Shown in pieces: positions 9,811 to 21,253 of a stretch of 64,000 bases of DNA. A program made the position numbers and the translations under genes. Each line of letters begins with the position of its first letter. Position 1 is the stretch's first letter. Location of the stretch: the NCBI GenBank assembly GCA_963210315.1, contig OY723295.1, positions 908,501 to 972,500 on the forward strand. Reading direction: 5' to 3'. The notes under the pieces are model-generated. The model had not been told where the DNA came from, searched no databases, and saw nothing but the letters and a program-made list of their open reading frames with translations. The stretch comes from Rhynchopus euleeides (Eukaryota > Euglenozoa > Diplonemea > Diplonemida > Diplonemidae).

Positions 9811-11995
9811 CACCGATTCCCCTGACCTGCTTCGGCTTAAAGCGATGAACCCTGGCACGGCGCCACCGGGTTTGCGACGAATCCCGTGATGGCAGATCTG
9901 AGCTTTTCAAGAGAGAGGAAACACAACACACACACGCTGTCTGAATGAAGGAGGGGAGAGGCCAGGTCAGTCTCACTGTGCACCTCTCTCTCGCTCTCTC
10001 TGTCTCTCTGCATCAACACAATCTCTTCTCCCCTCACCCCCTCTGCTAACTCTCTGTTTGTGGTGTGTGCACAGTGGAGGAGGAGGTGGTGGTGGTGGTG
10101 GTGTCGGCGTGCTCTCTCTCATCAGAGTTCGCTTTGGGTATACCTATATCCTTTGCGTGTGTCTGCTGCGGAGCAGTCGTGATCACACTGCGCGCGGCTA
10201 TATCCCACCCCCACCCCCCCCCCCCCCCTCCCTCTCGGGTCTTGTTTTAGTCCCTCTGATATTCCTTATCTCAAGTGGGAGTGGGTGAGGTCCTCCCCCA
10301 CCCAAAAGCCCACCCACCCCCATACTCTCTTCCCCTCTTCCCCCCCCACCCCTAGTTATTAGAACATGCAGTATGTGGGATCGGGGTGGTGGTGGTGATG
10401 AGGCCCAGGGTGTGGGGTAGAGAGAGAGGGTGTGTTGATCACTTTTTAAGGTGGGTCGGTCCCAGCCCACCCTGGGTGTGTGTTTTGTGTGTGTGTGTGT
10501 GCCCTCCGGGGCACAGTTTCGCAGAATGAAAAAAATGGAAGCATTCAAAAGGGTGGTGTCTCCGTTCCGGTGCCAATAAAAACGGCGTGTTTATTTAGTG
10601 AATTTCCTCCTGTTTCGCGGAGAGAAATCGCTGAGCCTTCTGCCGAAAAAAGGTTACCCCCGGCAGCGAAGACCCCCTCCCCCCCCCGCCAATAAAAATA
10701 AACCCACCCTGCCCTGCCCCCCCCCCCTGTCCACAACCAACACCCCCGCCCAACTTCACCCCACAACGTCCCCCACCCCCACCCCTTTCCCCCCGCCAAC
10801 TCGTGATTGCCGATACACACAGCAAAAAAAACAAAGCGTAAACCTCGCTAATCGCATAGTTTCAGACGCAGGTGTCATGCATGACGCTTGCTTGCCGAGT
10901 TCCGCTCGGCAGCCGCAGTGTGGCTGAAGGGGGGGGGGGGGTGGGGTGGGGTGGGATCACGTGCCGGAGGTGTTCTAGAGATCGGCGAATGGCCCTTCAG
11001 CTCTTCGGCGCAATATAGAAGCGTTTCTGAATAGGAAGGGTATATTTTTGTTGTTTGGTGGGGGGGGGGGGGGAAGAGCTCTCTTCGCAGAGACTATCTA
11101 CTTCCTCAGGCGACAGACCTATCCTCCAAAACAAATTCTCCTCCTTCTGTTAGAGTTGCACTGCATCTAGGTTATTGTTGGGGAGACACTGTGTGCCACG
11201 GCGTGTCTTTCTTTCTTCAGGGAAAGGGCTGGAGAGGGTGTGCCTATGTGTTAGTGTTGAAGCCAGTTTTAACACGGTATCTGCCGCACGCGACTCCTCA
11301 ACTGTGGTATATTCCCCTCACGTCTGTTGCTTCGTGAGGAATTCCTCAATGTGTCACTAGTTTCGTTCACACTCGCATACTTCTTCCACTGGCTGAACTC
11401 TTCAGCGTGAAGAGTTAGATGAGGAAAAAAAAGAGACACGCAACTACTCACAACCTGACGATATTAATGAAGCGTCTGCTTTTTCCGGGGTGCGGAGTGG
11501 TCACTCTCCACTGGAACACCGCCCCAGGCTGTGTATGTGTGTGAGGGGGGGGGGGATGGGGGTGAGGGTGGGGCGTACCGTATGTGTGATTCCAGTTCTT
11601 AATCCAGCTGCTTCCTGGCACTTCGCTGCTGAGTGTCCCGAGTGGCCTGCCCATCCCCCACCTGGCAGCCCTGGCTAACCCATGCACTGCAGAGTGAGAG
11701 ACCGCCCGCCAGACCGTCCCGCCCCTTCCCTCGTCCCCCAGACGCACACACGCGCGCATTCCTTTTAGGCCAAACCACCTGCAGACCACAAGCCGGGTGA
11801 GGGAGGAGAGGTCGGCTTTATGCCTTTGCCTTCTCTGCATGGTGAGCTCACCCGGGGCAGCGTGCCAGGCGGGGCGAAGTGGGCCGTGCTGTCGTTGCTG
11901 GCAGAGGGAGTCCTGCCCCGGCGGCGTGTGAGACGCATGGGATGGGGCCTCGTTCGTCTCCCAAGTTGGGAGACGCCTAGATCCTGGAATTCTGA
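9811..11995. other. Intergenic, low complexity, no gene seen
   Basis: Dominated by C and G homopolymer runs, CT- and GT-rich tracts and A-rich patches. AATAAA-like polyadenylation signals occur near 10576 and 10691 but lie too far from the DnaJ stop to assign. No open frame with family motifs is present. Confidence 0.5.
10433..10490. repeat. Dispersed hairpin repeat TGATCACTTTTTAAGGTGGGT, copy 1
   Basis: TTGATCACTTTTTAAGGTGG and its continuation form a short hairpin (GGTGGGT with AGCCCACC) followed by a GT-rich tail. The same motif order recurs at 33164-33222. Confidence 0.6.
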
Positions 11996-12394
11996 GCGCT
12001 TCCTGTACACCCCCCTAACCAACTCCTGGAGCATCAGCAGTACCGTAAGGTCTCCGTGCAGGACTACGGCGCATTCCACCTCTTTCACCGGCAGAACAAA
12101 CCGAACCCAGCACTGACCCTGAAGAAGGTGACGGAGCTCTTCATCCTCCAGATGGCCCTTTGTGCAATTGAGCAGCGCGTTGGGTACGTGTCTCTGCGGC
12201 TGAAGCAGTTCCGGTTTGTCACAAAGGACAACCTTCGGCAGAGAATCAACAACACAACGACTGCACCACTGACGCGCACCAACGTGACCATCCCCATGAG
12301 TTTAGGCTTCCAGCGAAGCAAGAGAGCACGTGATGATCGCCTCAACGATGCACTCGCTCTCAACGCTGTCAGGAGCCGGGGAGGTACAAGGTGA
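11996..12394 (+). CDS. Unidentified coding-like segment, possibly one exon or a gene remnant
   Basis: A 132-codon open stretch after an in-frame TGA. From 12041 it reads as a coherent polar/hydrophobic protein (KKVTELFILQMALCAIEQRV, SLRLKQFRFVTKDNLRQRIN) with G/C-biased third positions, unlike the surrounding spacer. The only early ATG is at 12056. No GTATG donor or clear acceptor joins it to neighbours, and I recognise no family. It could be an exon of an unresolved gene or a decayed mobile-element fragment. Confidence 0.3.
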   Translation, partial: ALPVHPPNQLLEHQQYRKVSVQDYGAFHLFHRQNKPNPALTLKKVTELFILQMALCAIEQRVGYVSLRLKQFRFVTKDNLRQRINNTTTAPLTRTNVTIPMSLGFQRSKRARDDRLNDALALNAVRSRGGTR

Positions 12395-13180
12395 AGGAGG
12401 CAAAGGCTGTCTCAAAGGCCTGTCCCCACAAAGAAGCACAAACCAGCACACAAACCAACCCCGCCCAGAACCCAACCCTGTCCCAAAAACTCGTGGGTGG
12501 GACCCGAAGCAGCAGCAGCAACGGCGCGGCTCCGTTGCACCGAGCGGCAGCACAGTCATAATCTGCTTCTTGAAGTCCCCTTCGATGTCTCGTTCTCTGC
12601 ATGCCCGCACACCCCATCCCGACCCGACACCTGCCTTGTCCGACTTCGCCCACACCTGTTTCTCCTGCGGCTTCATCATCCGTGCAGAGTCCAGGCCCTC
12701 CTGCCCCTCGTCCATGCTGTAGGGGTCCTGTAAGGCTGTCACTCCCAACCCGTCATTCTGTTGGCCTTCCCGAGCCGCAGTCATGTTCAGGGTGTGATAC
12801 AAGCGAACGTTTTGCGAGGCATTGCGCGTCTTCTCGCCACCGCACCTCCCATCCCTTCGCCCTCCCTGTCTCCCTGTCTCTCTGTCTCCCTCATGCATTT
12901 AAACACATGGTGAATACCCCCGCCCCTTGGGTACCCCCCCCCCCCCGAGAGAATGTCGCCTTCTCTCGGTATACCCTACGGACAAATAACGATCCAACAC
13001 ACTCCTCCTCCCCTCTCACACCTTACCTTTCTCTCCAACCCCCCCCCCTAGGCTTTCAGACACAACCTGCATAACGGGTGAAGGGTGATCATTCTTGTGC
13101 TCCCTTCAAATTCGATTTCACTAACCCCCCCAGGTCTACACACCCCCCACACTCCCATCTCCTCCCCCCTCCCGCCGACC
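12395..13180. other. Intergenic; one weak minus-strand coding-like patch
   Basis: On the minus strand about 12630-12740 encodes a plausible hydrophilic peptide (DPYSMDEGQEGLDSARMMKP, then QEKQVWAKSDKAG), but it lacks a start, boundaries and recognisable homology. The rest is C-rich with CTC/CCC tracts leading into the glycerate kinase start. Confidence 0.35.
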
Positions 13181-14368
13181 ATGCGTGTCGTCCTCTGCTC
13201 CAACGCCTTCAAAGAATGCCTCACCTCTCAGGAGGCATGCGACGCCATGCGGCGGGGCGTGCTGCAGGCTGTCCCTGCTGCGCAGTGCCTGCTCCGCCCG
13301 TTGGCTGACGGGGGCGACAGCTCGCTGGAGGTCCTCTGCGGGCTGGCGGGTGGGAGGGTCGAGCGGGCTGAGGGAATCTCCGACCCACTCGGGAGGAACA
13401 TCGCAGCTCGATATGGGGTGGCAAACGCGGGGAGGACTATCGTCGTCGAGATGGCCGAAGCCTCGGGCCTCCGCCTCCTCTCCGATGCAGAGAAGGACCC
13501 TTCTGCCACATCCTCCTATGGGACTGGCGAGCTCCTTGCGACGGCACTCTCCAACCACAGCGATACAGCCGAGTCTGCCATTCTCTGCATCGGCGGCTCT
13601 GCAACCAACGATATGGGCATCGGCATGGCTGCCGCATTGGGGTATCGATTCTTCGAAGCTTCCGGTGCGGAGATCACCCGGCCCACCGGCGGCGACCTGC
13701 AGAGGATTTCCCGGATCTCCGCAGATGGCGTGCACCGCGCCATCTCGGAGGGGAACATCCGGTTCGCCGTTGCCTGCGACGTCGCAACCCCTCTTCTGGG
13801 CCCCGCTGGGGCCACGCGCACCTTCGGCCCTCAGAAGGGTGCTTCCACAGAGGCACAGCTCTGCGACCTGGAGGCAGGGCTGGAGAATCTTGTGGAGGTG
13901 TGCCAGAGGCACGCCACTTCGCTGCGTGCATCCCCGGAGGGGATGGCGTCTTGGGCAGGCGGCGGTGCGGCGGGCGGGATGGGTGCGGGGTGCCACGTCT
14001 TCCTCGGGGCAGCGGTGAAGAAGGGGTTCGACGTGTGCTGCGAGGCGGTGGGGCTCCGGGAGGCGCTGGAAGGGGCGGACCTGGCCATCACAGGGGAGGG
14101 GAGGCTGGACTCGCAGACCTCGGAGGGCAAGGTGCCCCAGGGGGTGGCAGCGCTGTGCCAGGAGGCGGGTGTGCCCCTCGCGATCATTGCAGGAGGCATC
14201 GACAGCCCCGCCCCACCCCTGGAGGCAGCCATGTTCTCACTCTGCAGGGGGCCCATGTCGCTGCAGGAGGCGATGGTGCCGGAGGTGGCGGCGGGTCTGA
14301 TCAGCGAGACAGCGCGGAATATTGCGTATCTGCATGCGGCTGCTCGGGGGAGAGCTGGGGCATCGTGA
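13181..14368 (+). CDS. Glycerate kinase, bacterial GlxK/GarK type
   Basis: A 395-residue intronless frame. Known role of the family: ATP-dependent phosphorylation of D-glycerate to 2-phosphoglycerate, linking glyoxylate/serine/glycerate breakdown to glycolysis. Visible signatures in order: SNAFKECLTSQEA near the N-terminus, RPLADGGDSSLEV (about 45), ILCIGGSATNDMGIGMAAAL (about 130), ACDVATPLLGPAGATRTFGP with FGPQKGA (about 195-220), GGGAAGGMGAG (about 260), ITGEGRLDSQTSEGKVPQGVA (about 305) and a C-terminal IIAGG. These belong to the bacterial glycerate kinase type 1 family and not to animal GLYCTK. The start ATG follows a CCGACC context and gives an N-terminus matching the family; the open frame upstream is Pro/Thr junk. 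Intron absence and bacterial affinity make lateral acquisition plausible, but codon use matches its neighbours, so any transfer is not recent. Confidence 0.92.
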   Translation: MRVVLCSNAFKECLTSQEACDAMRRGVLQAVPAAQCLLRPLADGGDSSLEVLCGLAGGRVERAEGISDPLGRNIAARYGVANAGRTIVVEMAEASGLRLLSDAEKDPSATSSYGTGELLATALSNHSDTAESAILCIGGSATNDMGIGMAAALGYRFFEASGAEITRPTGGDLQRISRISADGVHRAISEGNIRFAVACDVATPLLGPAGATRTFGPQKGASTEAQLCDLEAGLENLVEVCQRHATSLRASPEGMASWAGGGAAGGMGAGCHVFLGAAVKKGFDVCCEAVGLREALEGADLAITGEGRLDSQTSEGKVPQGVAALCQEAGVPLAIIAGGIDSPAPPLEAAMFSLCRGPMSLQEAMVPEVAAGLISETARNIAYLHAAARGRAGAS

Positions 14369-15188
14369 TGAGGGAGTGGGGTGTGGTGCGGTGTGGTGTC
14401 TCGATGACATCGCTTTGAGGGGAGGAAACAGGGCAGAAAAATACCTCCAAAAAAAAGAAACCCCATGTTCTCGCCTTCCGGCGAACAAAAGCTGCCTGCC
14501 CAGTCATTTGGACTGTTCGCCTGTTGGTTATCGATAATTACAGGAACGTTTCGGCCGTGTTTGTGATGTCTTTGTGATCTCCCCCAGGGGTGGAGTTTGG
14601 AGGCTGTGTGTGACCCTTCTCGTGTGTCGCAGTGGTGGTGTGCATGGGTCACCCGGGATAGTCCGCCCGGCATGCAATGTGATTGTGCCGGGGGAGGGGG
14701 GGAGGGGATGAGGGGGTTGTTGGGTGCGTCATTGTGTGTTCTTCGGTGCGTTCTGCACCAAGCGAGCTATAGCGAGAGCTCGCCCCGCTGCGCATGCGCC
14801 AGGTCTCCACTGCCGTGAAATAGCTTTTCTCTCTTTCTCCCCTTGTCGCTATCCCTCGAGCCAGCCAGCCAAAGCCCAGGGAAGCGAAGTCGACAAGCCT
14901 GCCACGAACAGTCTTACGGCAATGCTGGGCAGTCCTGCGGTCGCCGTCACCCCGTCACCCGCCCTCCCCCACCGTTGCATATTGAGTGAAGGGAGTTCCT
15001 TTGCGTCTACTTCGCTATCCCCGCATGCAGTGGATGTGGCCCCAAAAAGCCAAAGGTAGGGTTGCTCGTGTGTATACGGACTGGGGGTCAGCAGCACACA
15101 CCCACACCCCCGCACATTCAGGCAACAACCTCCCTTGCACTTACACTAGAGCCAGAGGCTTGTTGACACCACCGCCTGCCTGCAAAAC
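14369..15188. other. Intergenic, no gene seen
   Basis: Mixed composition with an A-rich patch (14440-14460), a G-rich patch (14690-14720) and no frame with coding character. The last 100 bp are probably the centrin 5' untranslated region. Confidence 0.5.
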
Positions 15189-15896
15189 ATGGCGACTGTT
15201 GCTGGGCAGTACCGGAAGCCCTCGGGCGGCGGTGCTGGATCTGCCCCGTCTGCATTCAGGTATGCCCTGGGGAGTTGGAAGAGTTGGAAGGGAGCAGATC
15301 AGCGCACAGCAGGCCCTGCCCACACTCCCCCACCACCACCACCACAAACACCACCACCCTGCTCCCACACACAGGCAGAAGCAGGCAAAGGGCAAGCCCG
15401 AACTGACCGAGGAGCAGAAGCAGGAGATCAAGGTATGTTGTGGTGCTGTGGCAGCCCGCCACTCCCCACCGGACTGCAGGAGGCGTTCGACCTGTTTGAC
15501 ACCGATGGTTCCGGCACGATTGACGCGAAGGAGCTGAAGGTTGCGATGCGTGCCCTGGGGTTCGAGCCGAAGCGGGAGGAGATCAAGAAGATGATCAACG
15601 ACATCGACAAGGACGGCAGCGGGACGATCGACTTCATGGAGTTCCTGGAGATGATGACCGCGAAGATGTCCGAGAAGGACTCGCGGGAAGAGATCCTGAA
15701 GGCATTCCGCCTGTTTGACGACGATGAGACCGGGAAGATCAGCTTCAAAAACCTGAAGCGTGTGGCGAAGGAGCTGGGGGAGAACATGACAGACGAGGAG
15801 CTCCAGGAGATGATCGACGAGGCGGACCGCGACGGCGACGGCGAGATCAACGAAGAAGAGTTCCTCCGCATCATGAAGAAGACCTCCCTCTACTGA
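15189..15896 (+). CDS. CETN: Centrin
   Basis: Calcium-binding EF-hand protein of centrioles, basal bodies and contractile fibres. Exons 15189-15259, 15375-15432 and 15480-15896 give 181 residues. Both introns (115 and 47 bp) begin GTATG and end CACAG or TGCAG. After a short Gly/Ser N-terminal tail come [13 protein letters not shown] and four EF-hands: loops [36 protein letters not shown] and [12 protein letters not shown]. The third loop lacks the acidic residue at position 12, as in other centrins, and the C-terminus KKTSLY is the centrin signature that distinguishes it from calmodulin. The order of exons keeps the frame exactly (phase 2, then 0). It implies that the organism builds centrioles or flagella. 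Confidence 0.96.
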   Translation: MATVAGQYRKPSGGGAGSAPSAFRYALGSWKSWKGADQRTAGPAHTPPPPPPQTPPPCSHTQAEAGKGQARTDRGAEAGDQGMLWCCGSPPLPTGLQEAFDLFDTDGSGTIDAKELKVAMRALGFEPKREEIKKMINDIDKDGSGTIDFMEFLEMMTAKMSEKDSREEILKAFRLFDDDETGKISFKNLKRVAKELGENMTDEELQEMIDEADRDGDGEINEEEFLRIMKKTSLY

Positions 15897-18626
15897 GGAG
15901 GGAGTCGGAGCCCGGAGCCCACCACCACACCACAGCACCCCGCTCCTCCCCCGCCTTGACGGCGAGGGGCTGAGCGGGTGGCAGTGTCACCACCTGCCCT
16001 GCGCGAAGCGCATCGGGAGCGAGAGCCTGATCAAAGGTCTGGCGGTGGTGGGTGGTTGGGGGGTGTGATGTTAGCTTGCAGTGAGCTTGCAGTGGAGTGC
16101 AGGTTTCATCAGGGGTTGCTCTGTGTGGCCATTCACTGAACAAAAAGTTTGACATGTCTCACTGTGCGTGTGTGGGATCGACATCCTGGCGCAGATTCTG
16201 GCCTGCATTGTGTGTCCAGTGGGACAATAGGCGATCCACCTGTGTGATGTGACATGATGTGCTGTGTGCTGTGATGTCAGCAGAACCACACTGCTTAGAA
16301 AAGGGGCGTACCCCTTCATTAGAGGCTATCGGATAGGACTTCATTGGGGGTTGCGAGGTGAGGGGGGGCGGGGCGGGGCAGAAACCCCTTTTCCGTCCTA
16401 CCCCCCCATGCATGCCGTGGGTCCAGGGGGAGAGGACAGGAATTCGGGTTTCTGTCTGGGTGGAGGGGGGGGGGTTTGGGTTTTGGAGCAAACCCTGGCA
16501 TCATCAGAGTCATCGATTCTGACGATGTGCCTATTCCCTCCCGCAGCAACACCAAAACAACAAAGGGGGGTTGGGTGAGGTGTTGATGGAAGGGGGGGGG
16601 GGAGGGAGGTCTGGTCCGCTCCCTCCTCTTGTCGTTTTTTTTGGTTTCTAAGTAATACCCGATATCTATTTCAGGAAAGCCGTTCAGTCATTCAGTCTTT
16701 AAGTTTTCTCCCCCATTATTACTTTTCATCCCCCCGCGCCCCCAAACCCCCCTGATCCCTCTCCGCACACACACACAAATACGCCCTACCCCCCCACCAC
16801 CACCACCCCCTCACCCTGCATGCTCTGCCCTCTCAACACCTCAAACCAGCCACCACGAGAGCCTCAGAGAATGTGAAGGGCTACGGGAAAACACTCGAGT
16901 ATCTCTCTGACTCTCGCCAAGACTCTCGCAAGAGAAGGCCATGTCTGCGTCACCTCACCCCAAAGCTGCCATGTCCTGTGCCCTGGGTGCAGGAAGGTAA
17001 AGGGTGTCTGGGCCACTGTAGGTGTGTGGGAGGTGGTTGGAGGTCATGCCGGGAGTGTGATTCCTTTTCAGAAATCACACCCGGCATGCGTGTGTGTTGC
17101 CTGCACCACACAGTGGAGAATGCCAACTAAGAGCAGGGTGCTGCTTGGTGTCTTCTGCACTCCTCCAAAAAAAATCACGCGCGTGTGTGTGTGTTGTGCT
17201 GTGTTTGTGTGTGCTTCACTCTACGCTTTCACCTCACCCACCCCCCTCCCCATAGATTCACCCCGTTTCCAACAACAGCTCTCCCCCCACCCCCCCTGCC
17301 CTACGTTCCTGCTGCAGCTTCTTGGAACCGCGGTGGTTATTACAACCGCTCAAGACCTGCAACGGGGTTGATGATGATGAGGGGGGACAACCAATCCACG
17401 GCCCTCTTGCATAGCCGGGGAGGGAATGGGCGGAGAGGAGAGAAGAGAAAAAGGACACAGGCATGGAGGGGAGGGAGGGATGGCAACAACACATGCATCG
17501 CATTGACAGGCCGAGCGCACAGAAGGAGATCTCAAGGGGGGAACTGCCACTGATATGATACTTTACAGCGTGCTCCACTGGCGTGCTGCTCTTTCTCCCC
17601 TGAAGCTCCAGCCAACACACAAAAAGCGTTCGCAGAGAGGTCAGTCAAAAAATAATGATCCCTCTCTCTCTCTCTCTCCCTGCCTGCCTGCCTGCCTTTG
17701 CCTTTCTCGACTCTACTCACCTAGCACCCCCTTCCCTCGCCCACCCCTCCCCCCTCCATCGGTATTCCCGGTTCTAGATACCACTCACCTGACCCATCCC
17801 CTCCCCCACACCCACCCACCACCGCCACCCACAGTGAAGCACGTCTCAGAGGTAGGGAAGGAGAGAGGGGGAGCGGAGGGTTGTTACTTCCCTCCGGCTC
17901 TGCCTGCGCCACTCCCCGAACCCGGGTGCCCCTGATTTGTGTTGTCCTCGGTGGCAAGGAGGCGTGTGCGCCCTTGGGTGCAAAGAAAAGGGTTTGCAAA
18001 GAGAATATGCCCGCGGCTGGGTGGTGGTGGGAGGGGGGGGGGTGGTGGTGGTCGTGTCATGCACAGAAAGGGGGTGGGGGAGGGGGGGTGGAGGCACAGA
18101 ATGTGAGGAATTCACGCGGATATATTTATATTCCAGAAACGGCTGCGATCCCCCTCCCCTCCCCGCCATTCCACCTCCCCCCCCCACCCATTCACCCTAC
18201 CCACTGATTGTGCGTCGCAGTAGGTCATCGCACCTCCTCCAAGTGATGTCACGTGGCCACGGTTTGTGACAGCGGTCTTTCGGGAAATGTGGGCACTTCA
18301 CCGCGTATTCTGGGGAGAACGAGGGTGGTGGCGCGTACCTGGTATCCGGAGGGAGTCGCATTTTCTTTGCTGTCACAGGCGACGTTGCGATGGCTCTGCT
18401 CTGCAGGGCCGACACCGCCCCGACCAAGTTCGCCCCTCTCTTCTTATTCCGAAGGTGCCAATATCTTTCAAGCCGGGGGAACCACCCCTTCCTCACACGC
18501 GTGGCTCCATCCAAAGCCTGAGCCCACACCACCACCACACAGGGCACTCGTGCCTGCCTGCATGATGCGCTGTACACACGGGTGCTAGGCATCGGTGAGG
18601 GCCGCAGTGCCTCTGGGTAGAGGCGG
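15897..18626. other. Intergenic, 2.7 kb, no gene seen
   Basis: Contains several homopolymer runs (for example G runs near 16460 and 16600), CT-rich and ACC-rich tracts, and a short inverted repeat at 17046-17090 (GTCATGCCGGGAGTGTGATT against AATCACACCCGGCATGC). No open frame shows family motifs. The last 300 bp lead into CDC45. Confidence 0.5.
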
Positions 18627-21253
18627 ATGGTGATCCTTACCAACGACCGCCTGGTTGACGAGTATGCGGAGGTGCGGCGGCGGTGGGGCAACGGGCGCAA
18701 CCCCGTGCAGTGCATCGTTGGCGGGGATGTCGACGGGCTGTGCGCGCTGCGCGTCCTGATGCAGGTGCTGCTGAACGACAAGATCCACCCCGTCATATCC
18801 CCCGCCAGCGGCCCTGCCGATGTGGTGCGCGCGCTGCGCGAGACAAAGGCTGCAGACGGCAGCACGACGATCTTCCTGATCAACTGCGGTGGCGCTATGC
18901 ACCTGGAGGAGTACATCCCAAAGGGCGACGTGCAGCTCCACCTGGTAGACCCACACCGCCCGCACCACCTCTCCAATGTCATGTCGGAGCATGTCCGGGT
19001 GTGGCAGGACGGGGATATCGCACGGCATATCAAGCGGTGCCAGCAGCGTGGGGCGAAGAAGCGCAAGCAGCAGCAGCAGGCTGCTGCTGAGGCACGTGCG
19101 AAGAAGCGCAGTCGGCGGAACGGCGGCGGCGGCGGTGGTGATGGTGGTGATGAGGACGACCCGTCGTGGGGCCCGAATGATGCGAGTGACGAACGCAGCG
19201 ATGCGAGCATCACCCTCGATGCGCCTGATGCGGACGGGGGGGCTGAGGTTGACGACCTGGATGATCTGGCCAGCTCTGCAGGCAGCGATGCGGCAGACGG
19301 CTCCGACAGCGAGGGCAGTGAAGGCGACGACGACCAGGCTCGCATGCAACTCCTCGAGTCACGGTACTACCGCGGCACATGGTACGGCACGCCCTCCTGC
19401 CTGCTGGTGCAGACTCTCGCATCCCAGGTATGACACAGGGGGTTGGTGTGTACCCCACGCACCTTCCTGGAGAATAGAGCCAAGCCGTAGGAGACCCGCA
19501 GGAGATACACCCGAGGCTCTGGGGTGGGTGGGTGTACTGTGTCGGATTGTTCTCAACGCCGCTTCCCCCATGTACTTCGTTGCCCCTCCCTCCCCCCGCC
19601 CAATGTGTTCTGTCCTATCTGTTGTGTAACACAGGTGATGTCCGCCCCGCCTGACGACCTGCTGTGGCTCGCGTCTGTGAGTGTGGCGCATTTCTACCTC
19701 ACTGGAAGGATGCTGATGCCGAAGTACGACGCGCATATGAGCGACTTCAAGCTGCAGATCGCACAGAGCAACCTGACAAAGCCCAAGATGGAACAGGTCG
19801 GGGAGGACAACCACCAATACACAGCATACCACAGCATACGGCTGGAGGAGTGTGAGGAATACCACCTCTTCCTCCTGCGGCACCTCTCCCTTTGGGACGC
19901 ACTGCTTCTGTCGACATATGTGACGTCGCGCCTGCAGATGCTCAACTCAGAGCATGGCATCAACTCGCTGCGGCAGATGATACACGGCAAGCTGGGCCTG
20001 AAGGAGGAGGAGTGCAAGACCGAGTGGCTCACCCTCGCCAACGCCTCACGGCGCGAGGAGATTCTGGAAGCCCTCGCGGAAAACTTCCGGAAGATCGGGT
20101 GCGCCAACTTCGCCTTCCAAGGCCTGGTGATGCGCCAGGGGTACGGGGAAGGCATATCTGCCTGCGACATGGCACACATGGCACAGGGGCTGCTCACAGA
20201 GCCCCGTGAGGTTTCCCTCGCGGGACCCGAGAGCGACAGCAAAAAGGCAGCACACGACGCCTGGATGGACGCCTTCTACAACGCCTTCCACGCGCTGGAT
20301 TACAAAAAGCTGCCCTCCAGCCTGCGCTCTGCAGTGGAGAAGGCGCGTGCAGGCCAGTCGGCCCTCATGCGGCAGTGCGCCGCCCTGCTGCAGAAGGAGT
20401 ACGTCCGCAACCTCGGGTTCTTCCGCTACTCCTTCCTCAACGAGGCCTCGACGGACCTCCCCTACTTCGTGCACCCCCTCTCGCTGTCCTCCTTGGCTCG
20501 CTGTGTCGCAGACACCCTCTCGGAGGCAGCCAAGGCAGGCTCTGCAGGGCAGCCCAAGAAGCAGACTCCCTTGCTGCTGCTTGCGCTGGATAAGGAAGCG
20601 GACCTCTACACCGTGGTGCCGTGTGTGCCGTCGACGGGTGATGTGGTGGTATGCCCTTACGTGTTCGAGTGTAGCTGGTGGGGGAGTGAATTCTGCAGGG
20701 GGGAAAGCTCGAAAGTTTAGTTGGAGGAAAGTTGTGTTTTGAAAGAAACATGCGTTTTGCCCCATCCCACCCACACCACCCGCACACCCCCCGATGCACA
20801 CAGGGCGATCTGTACAACCCTTTTGGCAACCATCTCCGTGCCGCCATGGAGAGTGTTGACGTGGCGCTCGCCGCGGGTGAGTTGTACAACGGTGCGGAGC
20901 AGCATCCCGCCCCGAATGGGGCGAACGGGGCGGATACGAAGACCTCTGCTGAGAGGGCCAGCAAGGAGGTCGGCTTCGACTACGCGACTTGCATGAAGGT
21001 GCACAAAAGGGATATCCGTGGCGTCCTGGATGCGCTGACCCTGCTGGTATGCCTTTGTCGATCCCTAACCCCAAAATAGAACCCAAATCAGAAACGGGAA
21101 GACGAACAGTGGAGATCTTCAAAACAGGGGGGGGGGAAAGGTGGAGGGGACACCTTCGCGATATCTGCATTGCCTTGCCACCATCCTCTCGCCACACCTC
21201 CATCCACCACCCACCCACAGCTCCACCAGCAGAATGCGGCAGGAACCGCATGA
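18627..21253 (+). CDS. CDC45: CDC45, component of the CMG replicative helicase
   Basis: Essential replication-fork protein that with MCM2-7 and GINS forms the active helicase. Exons 18627-19427, 19635-20648, 20804-21046 and 21221-21253 give 696 residues; all three introns begin GTATG and end CACAG. The N-terminus keeps the RecJ/DHH-derived core (VQCIVGGDVDGLCALRVLMQ, then IFLINCGG and LVDPHRP). Residues about 140-245 are a Lys/Gln/Gly stretch followed by an acidic linker (DDLDDLASSAGSDAADGSDS), as in other CDC45 proteins but longer. The second exon holds the conserved half (LLWLASVSVAHFYLTGRM, YHLFLLRHLSLWDALLLSTY, FAFQGLVMRQGYG) and the third the C-terminal NPFGNHLRAA and KRDIRGVLDALTLL, matching the very end of the human protein. 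The fourth exon adds only ten residues. Compared with about 566 aa in human, the excess is mostly linker. Confidence 0.95.

Noticed and set aside
15189..15896. Annotation as calmodulin
   Set aside because: The N-terminal extension, EF-hand spacing, degenerate third loop and KKTSLY terminus are those of centrin.
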